This document shows, one piece after another, positions 1-6,405 of a stretch of 11,670 nt of DNA. The notes beneath the pieces were generated by a model. That model saw nothing but the letters and a program-made list of their open reading frames with translations, was not told where the DNA came from and made no database searches. Numbering within the stretch: position 1 is the stretch's first letter; the number at the start of each line of letters is the position of its first letter. The translations under genes were made by a program, and so were the position numbers. Source of the stretch: CAVTWJ01 sp963849485 (GTDB lineage: Bacteria; Oederibacteriota; Muellerivitia; Muellerivitales; Muellerivitaceae); contig CAWKIF010000171.1 in assembly GCA_963849485.1 (NCBI GenBank), positions 1 to 11,670 on the forward strand, given 5' to 3'.

Positions 1-2088
1 CCGACATCCGGATCGGATCGCCCATGCCCCTGGGCGCCCAGGAAAGGGGAGGAGGGGTCAATTTCGCCCTCTTCAGCCGTAATGCCACCCAGTCCGACTG
101 GAGTTTTTAACCGTCCAGAGGACGGGGCGCCATCGCGGTTTGTCGACCTGGACGTGAACCACCACCGGACCGGGGATGTTTGGCATGTCTGGGTGAAGGG
201 GATCCAACCGGGGAATTTATATGCCTACCGGGTGGACGGGCCCTACCGGCCTTTCCAGGGAGATCGTTTCAACTTCAAGAAGCTTCTTCTGGATCCCTTC
301 GCCACTGTTCTTTCCTCGAGGCCCGCCTGGGATTTCCCCCAGGCCCGCGGGTTCGATCCCAATGAGGAGACGGACTCTTCCCCTTCCCTGCGGGATAACG
401 CCGGTTCCATGCCCAAATGCGTGTGGACCAATGAATCCTTCGATTGGGAGAACGTCCGGCGGCCCCATCATCCCTGGTCCAAGACGGTCCTCTATGAGGC
501 CCATGTCCGGGGCTTCACCCGCCATCCCGGATCGGGCGTCAAAAACCCGGGAACCTATCGGGGCCTGGCGGAAAAGATCCCTTATTTCCAAAGCCTGGGC
601 GTGACGGCGGTCGAGCTGATGCCCGTCCAGGAATTCAATGAACATTCGTTGACCCGCCGGGATCCCCTCACCGGGGTGGGCCTGAAAAATTTCTGGGGTT
701 ACGACCCCATCAGTTTTTTCGCCCCCAAGGCTTCTTACAGCAGTTCGGGGGGGGAGGGCCAGCAAAAATTGGAGTTCAAAGAGATGGTTCGGTCCTTTCA
801 CCGGGCCGGGATCGAGATCATCCTGGATGTGGTGTTCAACCACACCGCCGAGGGGGATAAAAAGGGGCCAACCTTATCCTTCCGGGGATTGGATAACACC
901 ATCTTCTACACCCTAGAGGACGACAAACGCCTTTATAAAAACTTCTCGGGGACCGGCAATACGGTCAACGCCAACCACCCCGTGGTTCGGGACCACATCC
1001 TTTCCGCGCTTCGCTATTGGATGGTCGAGATGCAGGTGGACGGGTTCCGATTCGATTTGGCTTCCATCCTGGGCCGAGACGGCGAAGGAAAACTGTTGGC
1101 CAACGCCCCCTTGCTCACCCGCATCGAGGAGGACCCGGTCTTGAGGGATGTCAAGATCATCGCCGAGGCCTGGGACGCCGGGGGGGCATACCAGGTGGGC
1201 CAATTCTCGGGGAAGCGTTGGTCGGAGTGGAACGGAAGGTACCGGGATGAGGTCCGGCGCTTCTGGCGCGGCGATGTCGGGATGACCGGCCTTTTCGCCA
1301 CCCGCCTATGCGGCAGTGCCGACCTTTATACCGATTCGGACAAGGGCCCTGCCGGCAGCATCAACTTCATCACCTGCCATGACGGCTTCACCCTGAACGA
1401 CCTGGTGAGCTTTGAGGGCAAACACAATGAGGCGAACGGCGAGTCCAATCGGGACGGGACCAACGAGAATCACAGCGCGAATTACGGGCAGGAGGGGCCG
1501 ACCGAGGATGGGGGGATCGAATTTATCCGGAAACGCCAGGTCAAGAACCTTCTCCTGACCCTGCTCGTGTCGCGGGGCGTGCCGATGATCCTGGGCGGGG
1601 ACGAAATGCGCCGCACCCAGGGGGGCAATAACAACGCCTATTGCCAGGACAATGAAACCAGTTGGATGGATTGGGAACTTTTGGGGCGACAGGAGGAAAT
1701 TTTCAATTTTACCCAGGGCATGATCGCTTTGCGCGCCGCCCATCCGGTGCTCGGTAAGGAAGAATTTTATAAAGAAGGGGATCTCCATTGGTTCAACCCG
1801 GAGGGAAATAGGCCTGATTGGGATGATCCCAACGCAAAAAAAATCGCTTGTTTCATCGTTGAAATGGAATTGGAAGGGCTTTACCTGATGTTCAACGCCG
1901 ATACGGTCGCCGCCGATTTTATCTTGCCGCCCCTACCCCATGAGTACGGCTGGAGACGGTCGGTGGATACCTACCTACCTCTGCCAAACGACCTGGCGGC
2001 CGTGGGGAAAGAAGCCTGGCTGAAAAATCCCAATCGATATCCCGTTGAAGCCCGTTCGAGCGTTATCCTCTTAGGACGGAAGAGGTAA
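1..2088 (+). CDS. glgX: Glycogen debranching enzyme GlgX (5' partial, apparent frameshift near 104-108)
   Basis: Glycoside hydrolase family 13 isoamylase-type enzyme that cleaves alpha-1,6 branches of glycogen limit dextrins in the cytoplasm. The main frame is open from 82 to 2088 (668 aa). GH13 motifs are clear: DVVFNH (about 826-843), DGFRFDLA with the nucleophile Asp codon at 1054, AEAWD with the acid/base Glu at 1165, and CHDGF with the third acidic residue at 1381. The ATG at 82 is not the true start. A different frame, from position 3 to the TAA at 108-110, encodes PMPLGAQ...GVNFALFSRNATQ, the family's N-terminal CBM48 sequence. The family pattern then resumes in the main frame as FNRPEDGAPS. 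Net loss of two bases (or gain of one) in the T-run at 104-108 explains the break; restoring two bases gives the usual seven-residue spacing between NAT and NRPED. The true start lies left of the window. It may be a sequencing indel or a real mutation. Confidence 0.93.
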   Translation, partial: PTSGSDRPCPWAPRKGEEGSISPSSAVMPPSPTGVFNRPEDGAPSRFVDLDVNHHRTGDVWHVWVKGIQPGNLYAYRVDGPYRPFQGDRFNFKKLLLDPFATVLSSRPAWDFPQARGFDPNEETDSSPSLRDNAGSMPKCVWTNESFDWENVRRPHHPWSKTVLYEAHVRGFTRHPGSGVKNPGTYRGLAEKIPYFQSLGVTAVELMPVQEFNEHSLTRRDPLTGVGLKNFWGYDPISFFAPKASYSSSGGEGQQKLEFKEMVRSFHRAGIEIILDVVFNHTAEGDKKGPTLSFRGLDNTIFYTLEDDKRLYKNFSGTGNTVNANHPVVRDHILSALRYWMVEMQVDGFRFDLASILGRDGEGKLLANAPLLTRIEEDPVLRDVKIIAEAWDAGGAYQVGQFSGKRWSEWNGRYRDEVRRFWRGDVGMTGLFATRLCGSADLYTDSDKGPAGSINFITCHDGFTLNDLVSFEGKHNEANGESNRDGTNENHSANYGQEGPTEDGGIEFIRKRQVKNLLLTLLVSRGVPMILGGDEMRRTQGGNNNAYCQDNETSWMDWELLGRQEEIFNFTQGMIALRAAHPVLGKEEFYKEGDLHWFNPEGNRPDWDDPNAKKIACFIVEMELEGLYLMFNADTVAADFILPPLPHEYGWRRSVDTYLPLPNDLAAVGKEAWLKNPNRYPVEARSSVILLGRKR

Positions 2089-2593
2089 CTCGGCCTGTTA
2101 GAGAACAATTGTTCATTTCCGCATTTAGCATCAAGTTTTCGCTGTCTAATTTCCAGGTGATACGCTGAAGTTTATCCACCTGCCCGCGCAATTCCTCGTT
2201 TTTTCGGAAGAGTTCGCCCAAAATCGATACCTTGGTCCGTAATTCCGATGGCACGTAGGGCTTCAGCAGATAGTCGATCGCGCCTACGGCATAGGCCTGG
2301 GCCTTCTCCGTATCGCTCCCCTGCGCCGCCGTCAGAAAAATGATCGGCATGTTTCGCCCTGGATCGCGCCGGCGGATCGAGATGGCTGTTTCAAAACCGT
2401 CCATATCCGGCATCCGGACGTCCATCAGGACGACCGCGAAATCCTCTCGCATGAGATGGCGCAAGGCCTCCTCCCCGGAATTGGCCCGGATCAGTTCCAT
2501 CCCCAGCCTTTCCAATACGGCTTCCAAGGTCATGAGATTGGAGGGTTTGTCGTCGACTAAAAGAATTTTAACGGGCGATTTGGTTTTGGCCAT
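2063..2593 (-). CDS. Single-domain response regulator with C-terminal coiled coil
   Basis: A receiver (REC) domain of a two-component phosphorelay, 176 aa. Residues 8-122 show all conserved REC positions: acidic pair D14/D15, phosphoacceptor D58 in VVLMDVRMPDMDG, T88 in FLTAA and K111 in LLKPY. Residues from about 122 to 160 are heptad-like and charged (KNEELRGQVDKLQ...), probably a coiled coil, then a short tail. There is no DNA-binding, AAA+ or enzymatic output domain, so it probably acts through protein contacts or as a phosphorelay intermediate. The ATG at 2593 is chosen because AGGAG lies about 7 nt upstream on the minus strand and the REC fold starts at once. Longer in-frame starts would lie upstream of the predicted transcription start. 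Its 3' end overlaps the convergent glgX end by 26 nt. No cognate kinase is visible. A sigma-54-type promoter sits just upstream. Confidence 0.93.
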   Translation of the reverse strand: MAKTKSPVKILLVDDKPSNLMTLEAVLERLGMELIRANSGEEALRHLMREDFAVVLMDVRMPDMDGFETAISIRRRDPGRNMPIIFLTAAQGSDTEKAQAYAVGAIDYLLKPYVPSELRTKVSILGELFRKNEELRGQVDKLQRITWKLDSENLMLNAEMNNCSLTGRVTSSVLRG

Positions 2594-2640
2594 GGCCTGA
2601 CTCCTATTGGGGACTGCTTGAAATGGTGACCTGCATGAAA

Positions 2641-2660
2641 TTAAAGCAAGTATCGTACCT
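2641..2660 (-). promoter_or_regulatory. Candidate sigma-54 (-24/-12) promoter for the response regulator
   Basis: Read on the minus strand, this is AGGTACGATACTTGCTTTAA. It fits the RpoN consensus TGGCACG-N4-TTGCW, with GG and GC separated by exactly 10 nt and an intact TTGCT. Transcription would start near 2634, leaving a leader of about 40 nt to the ATG at 2593. It shares the downstream TTGCTTTAA with the two plus-strand sigma-54 candidates in this window. Confidence 0.7.
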
Positions 2661-2735
2661 CCTCCACGATGAGACTGGGGCACCCGTCAACCCGTCTTGT
2701 CCTCCGTTCTTGAGACTGAAATGAGAGCCCGGGAA

Positions 2736-2748
2736 TCATTTTGATCGC
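2736..2748. promoter_or_regulatory. Candidate activator (enhancer) site between divergent sigma-54 promoters
   Basis: The near-palindrome ATCATTTTGATCGC lies about midway between the two divergent sigma-54 promoters, roughly 80-100 bp from each -24 element, a normal distance for a bacterial enhancer-binding protein. A close relative (ATCGTTTTGATCGC) occurs upstream of the third sigma-54 promoter at 6745-6758. This is inferred from position and similarity only. On the opposite strand the site contains ATCAA, part of an IHF consensus, so an IHF site is an alternative. Confidence 0.4.
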
Positions 2749-2837
2749 GCCGACTGGTTTCCCGCGGGCTTTCATTAGCTCGAACCCGTTCAAACGTGCG
2801 TTCCGTCGGTATTCGGGCTGCTTAAGGTATTTCAAGT

Positions 2838-2860
2838 TTGGGGCATGTTAATTGCTTTAA
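2838..2860 (+). promoter_or_regulatory. Candidate sigma-54 (-24/-12) promoter of the redox operon
   Basis: GGGCATG-TTAA-TTGCT (2841-2856) matches TGGCACG-N4-TTGCW, with GG (2842-2843) and GC (2854-2855) 10 nt apart. The expected transcription start is near 2867, about 86 nt before the ATG at 2953. The flanks extend the match to the promoter at 6859-6881: 21 of 23 bases are identical and only the AA/CC pair in the spacer differs. It points away from the minus-strand candidate at 2641-2660. The rest of the gap 2594-2952 shows no gene I can support. Confidence 0.75.
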
Positions 2861-2952
2861 ATACTCCAACTGGTTCCATGGATGTTCCGCCGAAATTTCA
2901 TGGACTCATCAAACGTTCGACCGCGAGGGGAACGAATCAGGAGGGGGCTGCC

Positions 2953-3243
2953 ATGGGTGGAAAAAGAGACGCTTATATAGAGGAAGTGAAATCGAAATTG
3001 GACAAGTGGAACAAGGAGATCAATCAATTTCAGGCCAAGGCCAAGAAGGCCAAGACCACGGCCCAGGTCCAACTCCACAAAGAGATCGACGAAATCAAGG
3101 GGAAACGCAAACTGCTTGAGGAAAAAATATCCGATATGCAACGGTCGAGTGAAACGGCCTGGGAAGACATCAAAGGCGGGGTGGATACCGCGTGGAAGTC
3201 CCTCGGGGATTCGATTCAAACGGCCAAGTCCAGGTTCAACTAA
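2953..3243 (+). CDS. Coiled-coil stress-response protein (sll1863-like)
   Basis: A 96-residue, highly charged, cytoplasmic, almost wholly helical protein. Residues 8-70 are Lys/Glu-rich with heptad character and no prolines (EVKSKLDKWNKEINQFQ...KRKLLEEKISDMQ). The C-terminal part, AWEDIKGGVDTAWKSLGDSI, contains the paired AW motifs typical of small coiled-coil proteins annotated as the sll1863 stress-response family. The exact molecular role of that family is not established. The ATG at 2953 is preferred over upstream in-frame starts at 2845 and 2878. AGGAGG (2939-2944) lies 8 nt before 2953. A start at 2845 falls inside the promoter, and one at 2878 would have almost no leader. It is the first gene of the redox operon; its TAA overlaps the next ATG (TAATG). 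Confidence 0.8.
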   Translation: MGGKRDAYIEEVKSKLDKWNKEINQFQAKAKKAKTTAQVQLHKEIDEIKGKRKLLEEKISDMQRSSETAWEDIKGGVDTAWKSLGDSIQTAKSRFN

Positions 3244-4376
3244 TGCCCCCCGTTGTGCCGGGCGGCCGAACCCGAAACACGAATTCGCTTTTGATCCCTT
3301 TTCATTTCAAGTCCTTGAACTTGAGAAACCGCTTTGTCATGGCTCCCATGACAAGGTGCTTTTCGCCTGGAGGGATCCCCACGAACGAGGTGGCTTCCTA
3401 TTACCGACGGCGGGCGGAGGGCCATGTGGGGCTGATTCTATCCGAGGGGACGGTGGTCCACCGGAACGCTTCCGCCAACCATCCGGATATTCCCCACTTC
3501 TACGGACGGGAAGCGCTGGATGGCTGGAAGAAAGTCATCGATGAAGTGCATGAGGCGGGAGGGAAGATGGGTCCCCAGCTTTGGCACGTGGGAGCCGTGA
3601 ACCCGGGTCCGTCCGGAGAATGGAAGCCTGAACAGCCTTACGAAAGCCCCTCGGGATTATATGGGCCCGGCCTTACCAACGGCGTGGCCATGAGCGTCAA
3701 AGATATCGAAGACACGATTCAAGCCTTCGGGGAATCGGCGGGGGAGGCCAAACGCCTGGGGTTCGACACATTGGAAATTCACGGGGCCCACGGCTATCTC
3801 ATCGACGAGTTTTTCTGGGAGGCCACCAACCAACGGCGGGACTCGTACGGGGGAAACACGCTGGCGGAACGGACCCGATTCGCCGTGGAAGTCCTTCAAG
3901 CCGTACGGAGGGCCGTGGGAGGGGAATTCACCATATTGATGAGGCTTTCCCAGTGGAAGGCCTCCGACTACCAGGCGAAATTGGCCCGAAACCCCAAAGA
4001 AATGGAGTCCTGGCTGATACCCCTGGCTCAAGCGGGTGTGGATATCTTCCATTGCTCCCAGCGCAGGTTTTGGGAGCCGGAGTTTCCCGAATCCAACCTG
4101 AATTTCGCGGGGTGGGCCAAGAAACTGACCGGGAAACCAACCATTACCGTGGGGTCGGTCGGTTTGACCGGTGAATTCTTAGGCGCCTTTAAGGGTGAAG
4201 GCTCGCAAGCCCACGGAATTGAGGACGTCATTCGAAGGTTTGAAAACGGGGAATTCGACCTGGTGGCCGTGGGACGCGCCCTTTTGTCAGACCCGAACTG
4301 GGTCCACCAGGTGGAGGAAGAACGCTATGCCGAGTTGACCGGTTTTAACCCCGAAGACTTGAAGAGGTTGTCGTGA
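3243..4376 (+). CDS. NADH:flavin oxidoreductase, old yellow enzyme family
   Basis: FMN-dependent TIM-barrel ene-reductase, 377 aa, the usual length for the family. It reduces activated C=C bonds or other electrophiles with NAD(P)H. Visible landmarks are NRFVMAPMTR (residues 29-38), QLWHVGA with the FMN-contacting Q112, the substrate-binding pair H180/H183 and catalytic Tyr185 in HGAHGYLID, the family signature NQRRDSYGG, R234, and the FMN-phosphate segment VGSVG...VAVGRALLSDPNW. HCSQRRFWEPEF (270-281) suggests a xenobiotic-reductase-like subgroup, but the physiological substrate cannot be read from sequence. The ATG at 3243 overlaps the preceding stop as TAATG, implying translational coupling; the upstream in-frame ATG at 3192 lies inside the preceding gene. 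There is no signal peptide, so it is cytoplasmic. The 3' TGA overlaps a GTG alternative start of the next gene. Confidence 0.93.
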   Translation: MPPVVPGGRTRNTNSLLIPFHFKSLNLRNRFVMAPMTRCFSPGGIPTNEVASYYRRRAEGHVGLILSEGTVVHRNASANHPDIPHFYGREALDGWKKVIDEVHEAGGKMGPQLWHVGAVNPGPSGEWKPEQPYESPSGLYGPGLTNGVAMSVKDIEDTIQAFGESAGEAKRLGFDTLEIHGAHGYLIDEFFWEATNQRRDSYGGNTLAERTRFAVEVLQAVRRAVGGEFTILMRLSQWKASDYQAKLARNPKEMESWLIPLAQAGVDIFHCSQRRFWEPEFPESNLNFAGWAKKLTGKPTITVGSVGLTGEFLGAFKGEGSQAHGIEDVIRRFENGEFDLVAVGRALLSDPNWVHQVEEERYAELTGFNPEDLKRLS

Positions 4377-4393
4377 AACGTCGAGGAAGCGCG

Positions 4394-4903
4394 ATGGTTA
4401 GGGACGCGGAAGCGGAAGAAGCGGCGATAAGTTTATTGATGGAAGGCGACAAGGCTCCCGATTTTAGCTTGCCTTCAAGCCCGGATCGGATGATTTCGCT
4501 TTCCGATTACCGGGGAATAAATGTCGTCATGGCTTTTTATCCAGCCGATTGGAGCCCGGTTTGTGGCAGCCAACTCTCCCTTTACAACGAAGCCCTTCCC
4601 ATGATCACGAAATATAACGCGCAACTGTTGGGGTTATCGGTGGATGGCATTTGGTGCCATCAGGCTTTCGCGAAGGAACGAAAACTGCGGTTTCCCATTC
4701 TCTCGGATTTTGAGCCCAAGGGGGCGGTCGCGAAACTTTATGGGGCCTACCGGGCCAAGGAAGGGATTTGCGAACGGGCCCTTTTCGTCATCGATAAGGA
4801 GGGGGTGATCCGGTGGAGTTATTTGTCCCCTCTGGGGATCAATCCTGGCGCGAGTGGGGTTTTAGACGCCCTGGAAGAACTTTCGAAAAAGGAAATGAAA
4901 TGA
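4394..4903 (+). CDS. AhpC/TSA-type peroxiredoxin (redoxin domain)
   Basis: Thiol peroxidase that reduces hydrogen peroxide or organic hydroperoxides, 169 aa from this start. The thioredoxin fold is visible as GDKAPDFSLPS, then the peroxidatic motif FYPADWSPVCGSQL with its Cys at residue 57, then LLGLSVDGIWCHQAFA with a second Cys at 88, and ALFVIDKEGVIRWSY. A third Cys (126, in GICERA) is present. Either could be a resolving Cys, or the enzyme may use an external thiol donor. The ATG at 4394 has GAGGAA five bases upstream. A GTG at 4373 overlapping the previous TGA (GTGA) with its own AGAGG is a real alternative and would add seven residues. Its 3' end overlaps the next gene by ATGA. Followed directly by a DsbA-like CxxC protein, it may receive electrons from that neighbour (inference). 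Confidence 0.9.
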   Translation: MVRDAEAEEAAISLLMEGDKAPDFSLPSSPDRMISLSDYRGINVVMAFYPADWSPVCGSQLSLYNEALPMITKYNAQLLGLSVDGIWCHQAFAKERKLRFPILSDFEPKGAVAKLYGAYRAKEGICERALFVIDKEGVIRWSYLSPLGINPGASGVLDALEELSKKEMK

Positions 4904-5535
4904 ACCCGACCCTCGAATTAAGAATTCCCGTATCCCGCGTGGATCATGCCGAGGGAACGGCCCAGGCGCTGTTGACCCTGGTGGAATACGGCGATTTCCA
5001 ATGTTCCGCTTGCGGGGAAGCCTTCCCCATCGTCAAACGCATTCAAAAGTCCCTGGCCAGTCAATTGCGGTTCATCTTTCGGGAATTTCCGCTTTCCCAG
5101 GCCCATCCGGACGCGATGAACGCGGCCAAGGTCGCCGAGGCGGCCGGTTTGCACGGAAAATTTTGGGAAATGCATGACATTCTTTTTGGGAACCAGAAGG
5201 CCCTGGACATGGGGAGCCTGGCCCAATACGCGAAGAAGTTGGGGTTAAGCGCGGAAAAACTGAATGACGCATTGGATGGGACGGCGGTGGAAAAAAGGAT
5301 ATCCAGGGATTTTGAGGGTGGGGTCCGCACCGGCGTTAGCGGGACACCAGCCTTTTTCGTGAATGGTTTTTTCTATGATGGGGATTGGGGTTATGGCGCC
5401 TTTATGACGGTCTTGGAGGAAATGATGAAGGAAAAGAAGGCGGAGGACGGGACGGGCGGTTGGTCCCGGTCGGCCTGGGCTACTTCCAAGGAAGAGGGCG
5501 GGGGCTCGGGGCAAAAGGACGATGGAATCGAATGA
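4900..5535 (+). CDS. DsbA-family thioredoxin-fold protein (CSAC active site)
   Basis: Thiol-disulfide oxidoreductase-like protein, 211 aa. Residues 25-38 (LTLVEYGDFQCSACG) carry the CxxC active site C35/C38 after the first strand. The helical insert follows (about 65-135), and the cis-proline loop is VSGTPAFFVNG with P150. No N-terminal signal peptide or membrane segment is visible, so it is probably cytoplasmic, unlike classical periplasmic DsbA. It resembles the cytoplasmic DsbA-like group annotated as thioredoxin-domain or DsbA-family proteins. The start overlaps the previous stop (ATGA) and has AAGGAAAT upstream. The last 30 or so residues (from about 178) form a Gly/Lys/Glu-rich tail beyond the usual domain end. 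Its place after a peroxiredoxin suggests a role as reductant or repair partner, but this is inference. Confidence 0.88.
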   Translation: MNPTLELRIPVSRVDHAEGTAQALLTLVEYGDFQCSACGEAFPIVKRIQKSLASQLRFIFREFPLSQAHPDAMNAAKVAEAAGLHGKFWEMHDILFGNQKALDMGSLAQYAKKLGLSAEKLNDALDGTAVEKRISRDFEGGVRTGVSGTPAFFVNGFFYDGDWGYGAFMTVLEEMMKEKKAEDGTGGWSRSAWATSKEEGGGSGQKDDGIE

Positions 5536-5583
5536 TAAACGTAGCGTGAATGACTGAACAAAAGAAGAATCGGAGGAAATGAA

Positions 5584-6198
5584 ATGACTACCATGCAAGA
5601 AGTTGAGAAAAAGACCGCGGACAAAACATCGGTCGGGTTATTGGATGCCCTGCGGGACCGCAGGTCCATCCGCCATTACACGGATCAGGCGGTTGAAGCG
5701 CACACTCTCAAAACCCTGTTGGATTACGCGGTTGACGCGCCCAGCGCCGTCAACAGCCAGCCCTGGAGCTTCGTGATCATCCAGAACCGGAACCTCCTCG
5801 ATGAGATTTCCTTCGAGGCTAAAAAGACCCTGGCCAACGATCCGCGCTGGAAGTCCGAGGCCCAACATGGGCAAAACCAGATCGCGGACCCGGCCTTCAA
5901 CATATTTTATAAGGCTTCCACCCTCGTCATCGTTTGCGCGAGCCGGGAAGAACCCGCCCCTGAGATCGACTGCTACTTGGCGTGTCAAAACCTGATGTTG
6001 GCCGCCTATGCGATGGGTTTGGGGACTTGCCCCATTGGGTTGGCTTGGGATGTGCTGCGAACCGAGGAGATGAAACGCAAATTAAAGATTCCCGAAGGGC
6101 ATTATCCCGTTCTCCCCATCATCGTCGGATACCCTTCAGAGGAAGCCCCGAAGACGCCGAGGAGCGCGCCCCGGATCTTGAATTGGATACCCGCTTGA
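5584..6198 (+). CDS. Nitroreductase family protein
   Basis: FMN-dependent NAD(P)H oxidoreductase of the nitroreductase superfamily, 204 aa, normal length, usually a homodimer in the cytoplasm. Motifs: RRSIRHYTDQAV (residues 27-38) with the Arg residues that bind FMN phosphate, DAPSAVNSQPWSFVII (51-66), and MGLGTCPIGLAW (144-155) near the flavin. Substrates for such enzymes range from nitroaromatics and quinones to flavin-linked metabolic steps; nothing here specifies which. The ATG follows GGAGGAAATGAA, a strong ribosome binding site. It is separated from the DsbA-like gene by 48 nt without a terminator and is probably the last gene of the operon that starts at 2953. A palindromic region follows. 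Confidence 0.92.
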   Translation: MTTMQEVEKKTADKTSVGLLDALRDRRSIRHYTDQAVEAHTLKTLLDYAVDAPSAVNSQPWSFVIIQNRNLLDEISFEAKKTLANDPRWKSEAQHGQNQIADPAFNIFYKASTLVIVCASREEPAPEIDCYLACQNLMLAAYAMGLGTCPIGLAWDVLRTEEMKRKLKIPEGHYPVLPIIVGYPSEEAPKTPRSAPRILNWIPA

Positions 6199-6218
6199 CC
6201 TGGCAAAAAATCTTATTG

Positions 6219-6259
6219 AGACCTCTGAAAAACTCCAATTAAGCGACAATCAGAGGTCT
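6219..6259. repeat. Inverted repeat (10-bp perfect arms) downstream of the nitroreductase
   Basis: Arms AGACCTCTGA (6219-6228) and TCAGAGGTCT (6250-6259) are perfectly complementary around a 21-nt loop. No T-run follows, so it is not a classical intrinsic terminator. It may form an mRNA-stabilising 3' hairpin or be one half of a repeat element together with the hairpin at 6309-6340, which has a related CTGAAAAA segment. Confidence 0.6.
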
Positions 6260-6290
6260 TGACCCCAAAGGCTTCCGCAGGAAATCGTGG

Positions 6291-6351
6291 GGTTACTTAT
6301 AAGGCTTGCTGAAAAAGACGGCGTAAGCCGACTTTTTCAGAGGTTACTTAT
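6291..6351. repeat. Direct repeats flanking the hairpin (possible tiny mobile or REP-like element)
   Basis: GGTTACTTAT occurs at 6291-6300 and again at 6342-6351, bracketing a 41-nt segment dominated by the palindrome 6309-6340. This resembles a target-site duplication around a very small palindromic element, or two units of a dispersed repeat. TCAGAGGT also recurs at 6250 and 6337. There is no transposase. Confidence 0.4.
6309..6340. terminator. Palindromic hairpin, candidate bidirectional terminator
   Basis: CTGAAAAAG (6309-6317) pairs perfectly with CTTTTTCAG (6332-6340). Inside, separated by an A-A mismatch, CGGC pairs with GCCG around a GTAA tetraloop (GNRA type). Read as a terminator, the core is the GC stem followed by T5, with A5 on the other side, so it could work on both strands. 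The core stem is short, which limits confidence. Ten-base direct repeats GGTTACTTAT (6291-6300 and 6342-6351) flank it. Confidence 0.5.
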
Positions 6352-6373
6352 TGTTTTTAGGCGTGAGATTAAA

Positions 6374-6390
6374 CGCGCCCATTGGGCGCG
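6374..6390. promoter_or_regulatory. GC-rich palindrome just upstream of the small-protein gene
   Basis: CGCGCCC (6374-6380) and GGGCGCG (6384-6390) flank ATT, a perfect 7-bp stem with a 3-nt loop ending 15 nt before the ATG at 6406. In RNA it would form a tight hairpin close to the ribosome binding site. In DNA it could be an operator. Function is unknown. Confidence 0.4.
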
Positions 6391-6405
6391 GTGAGAGAGG
6401 CGTAC

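Noticed and set aside
2670..2718. Direct repeat TGAGACTG at 2670 and 2711
   Set aside because: Eight bases twice in a short intergenic region is weak, and it is not repeated near the third promoter.
2641..2835. 64-codon minus-strand open frame in the gap between the divergent promoters
   Set aside because: It overlaps the predicted sigma-54 promoter and activator site, lacks a ribosome binding site and resembles no family I know.
2845..2952. Upstream in-frame extension of the coiled-coil protein (ATG at 2845 or 2878)
   Set aside because: 2845 lies within the promoter, and 2878 would have about 11 nt of leader without a Shine-Dalgarno sequence, whereas 2953 has AGGAGG 8 nt upstream and coincides with the start of the family pattern.
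5549..5581. Ten-codon open frame (MTEQKKNRRK) before the nitroreductase
   Set aside because: It is short, with no upstream ribosome binding site; its 3' part is simply the Shine-Dalgarno region of the nitroreductase. No attenuator structure is seen.
6259..6290. Possible sigma-70 -35 box (TTGACC) upstream of the small protein
   Set aside because: At a 16-18 nt spacing there is only a poor -10 match (AAATCG), so no promoter can be supported.
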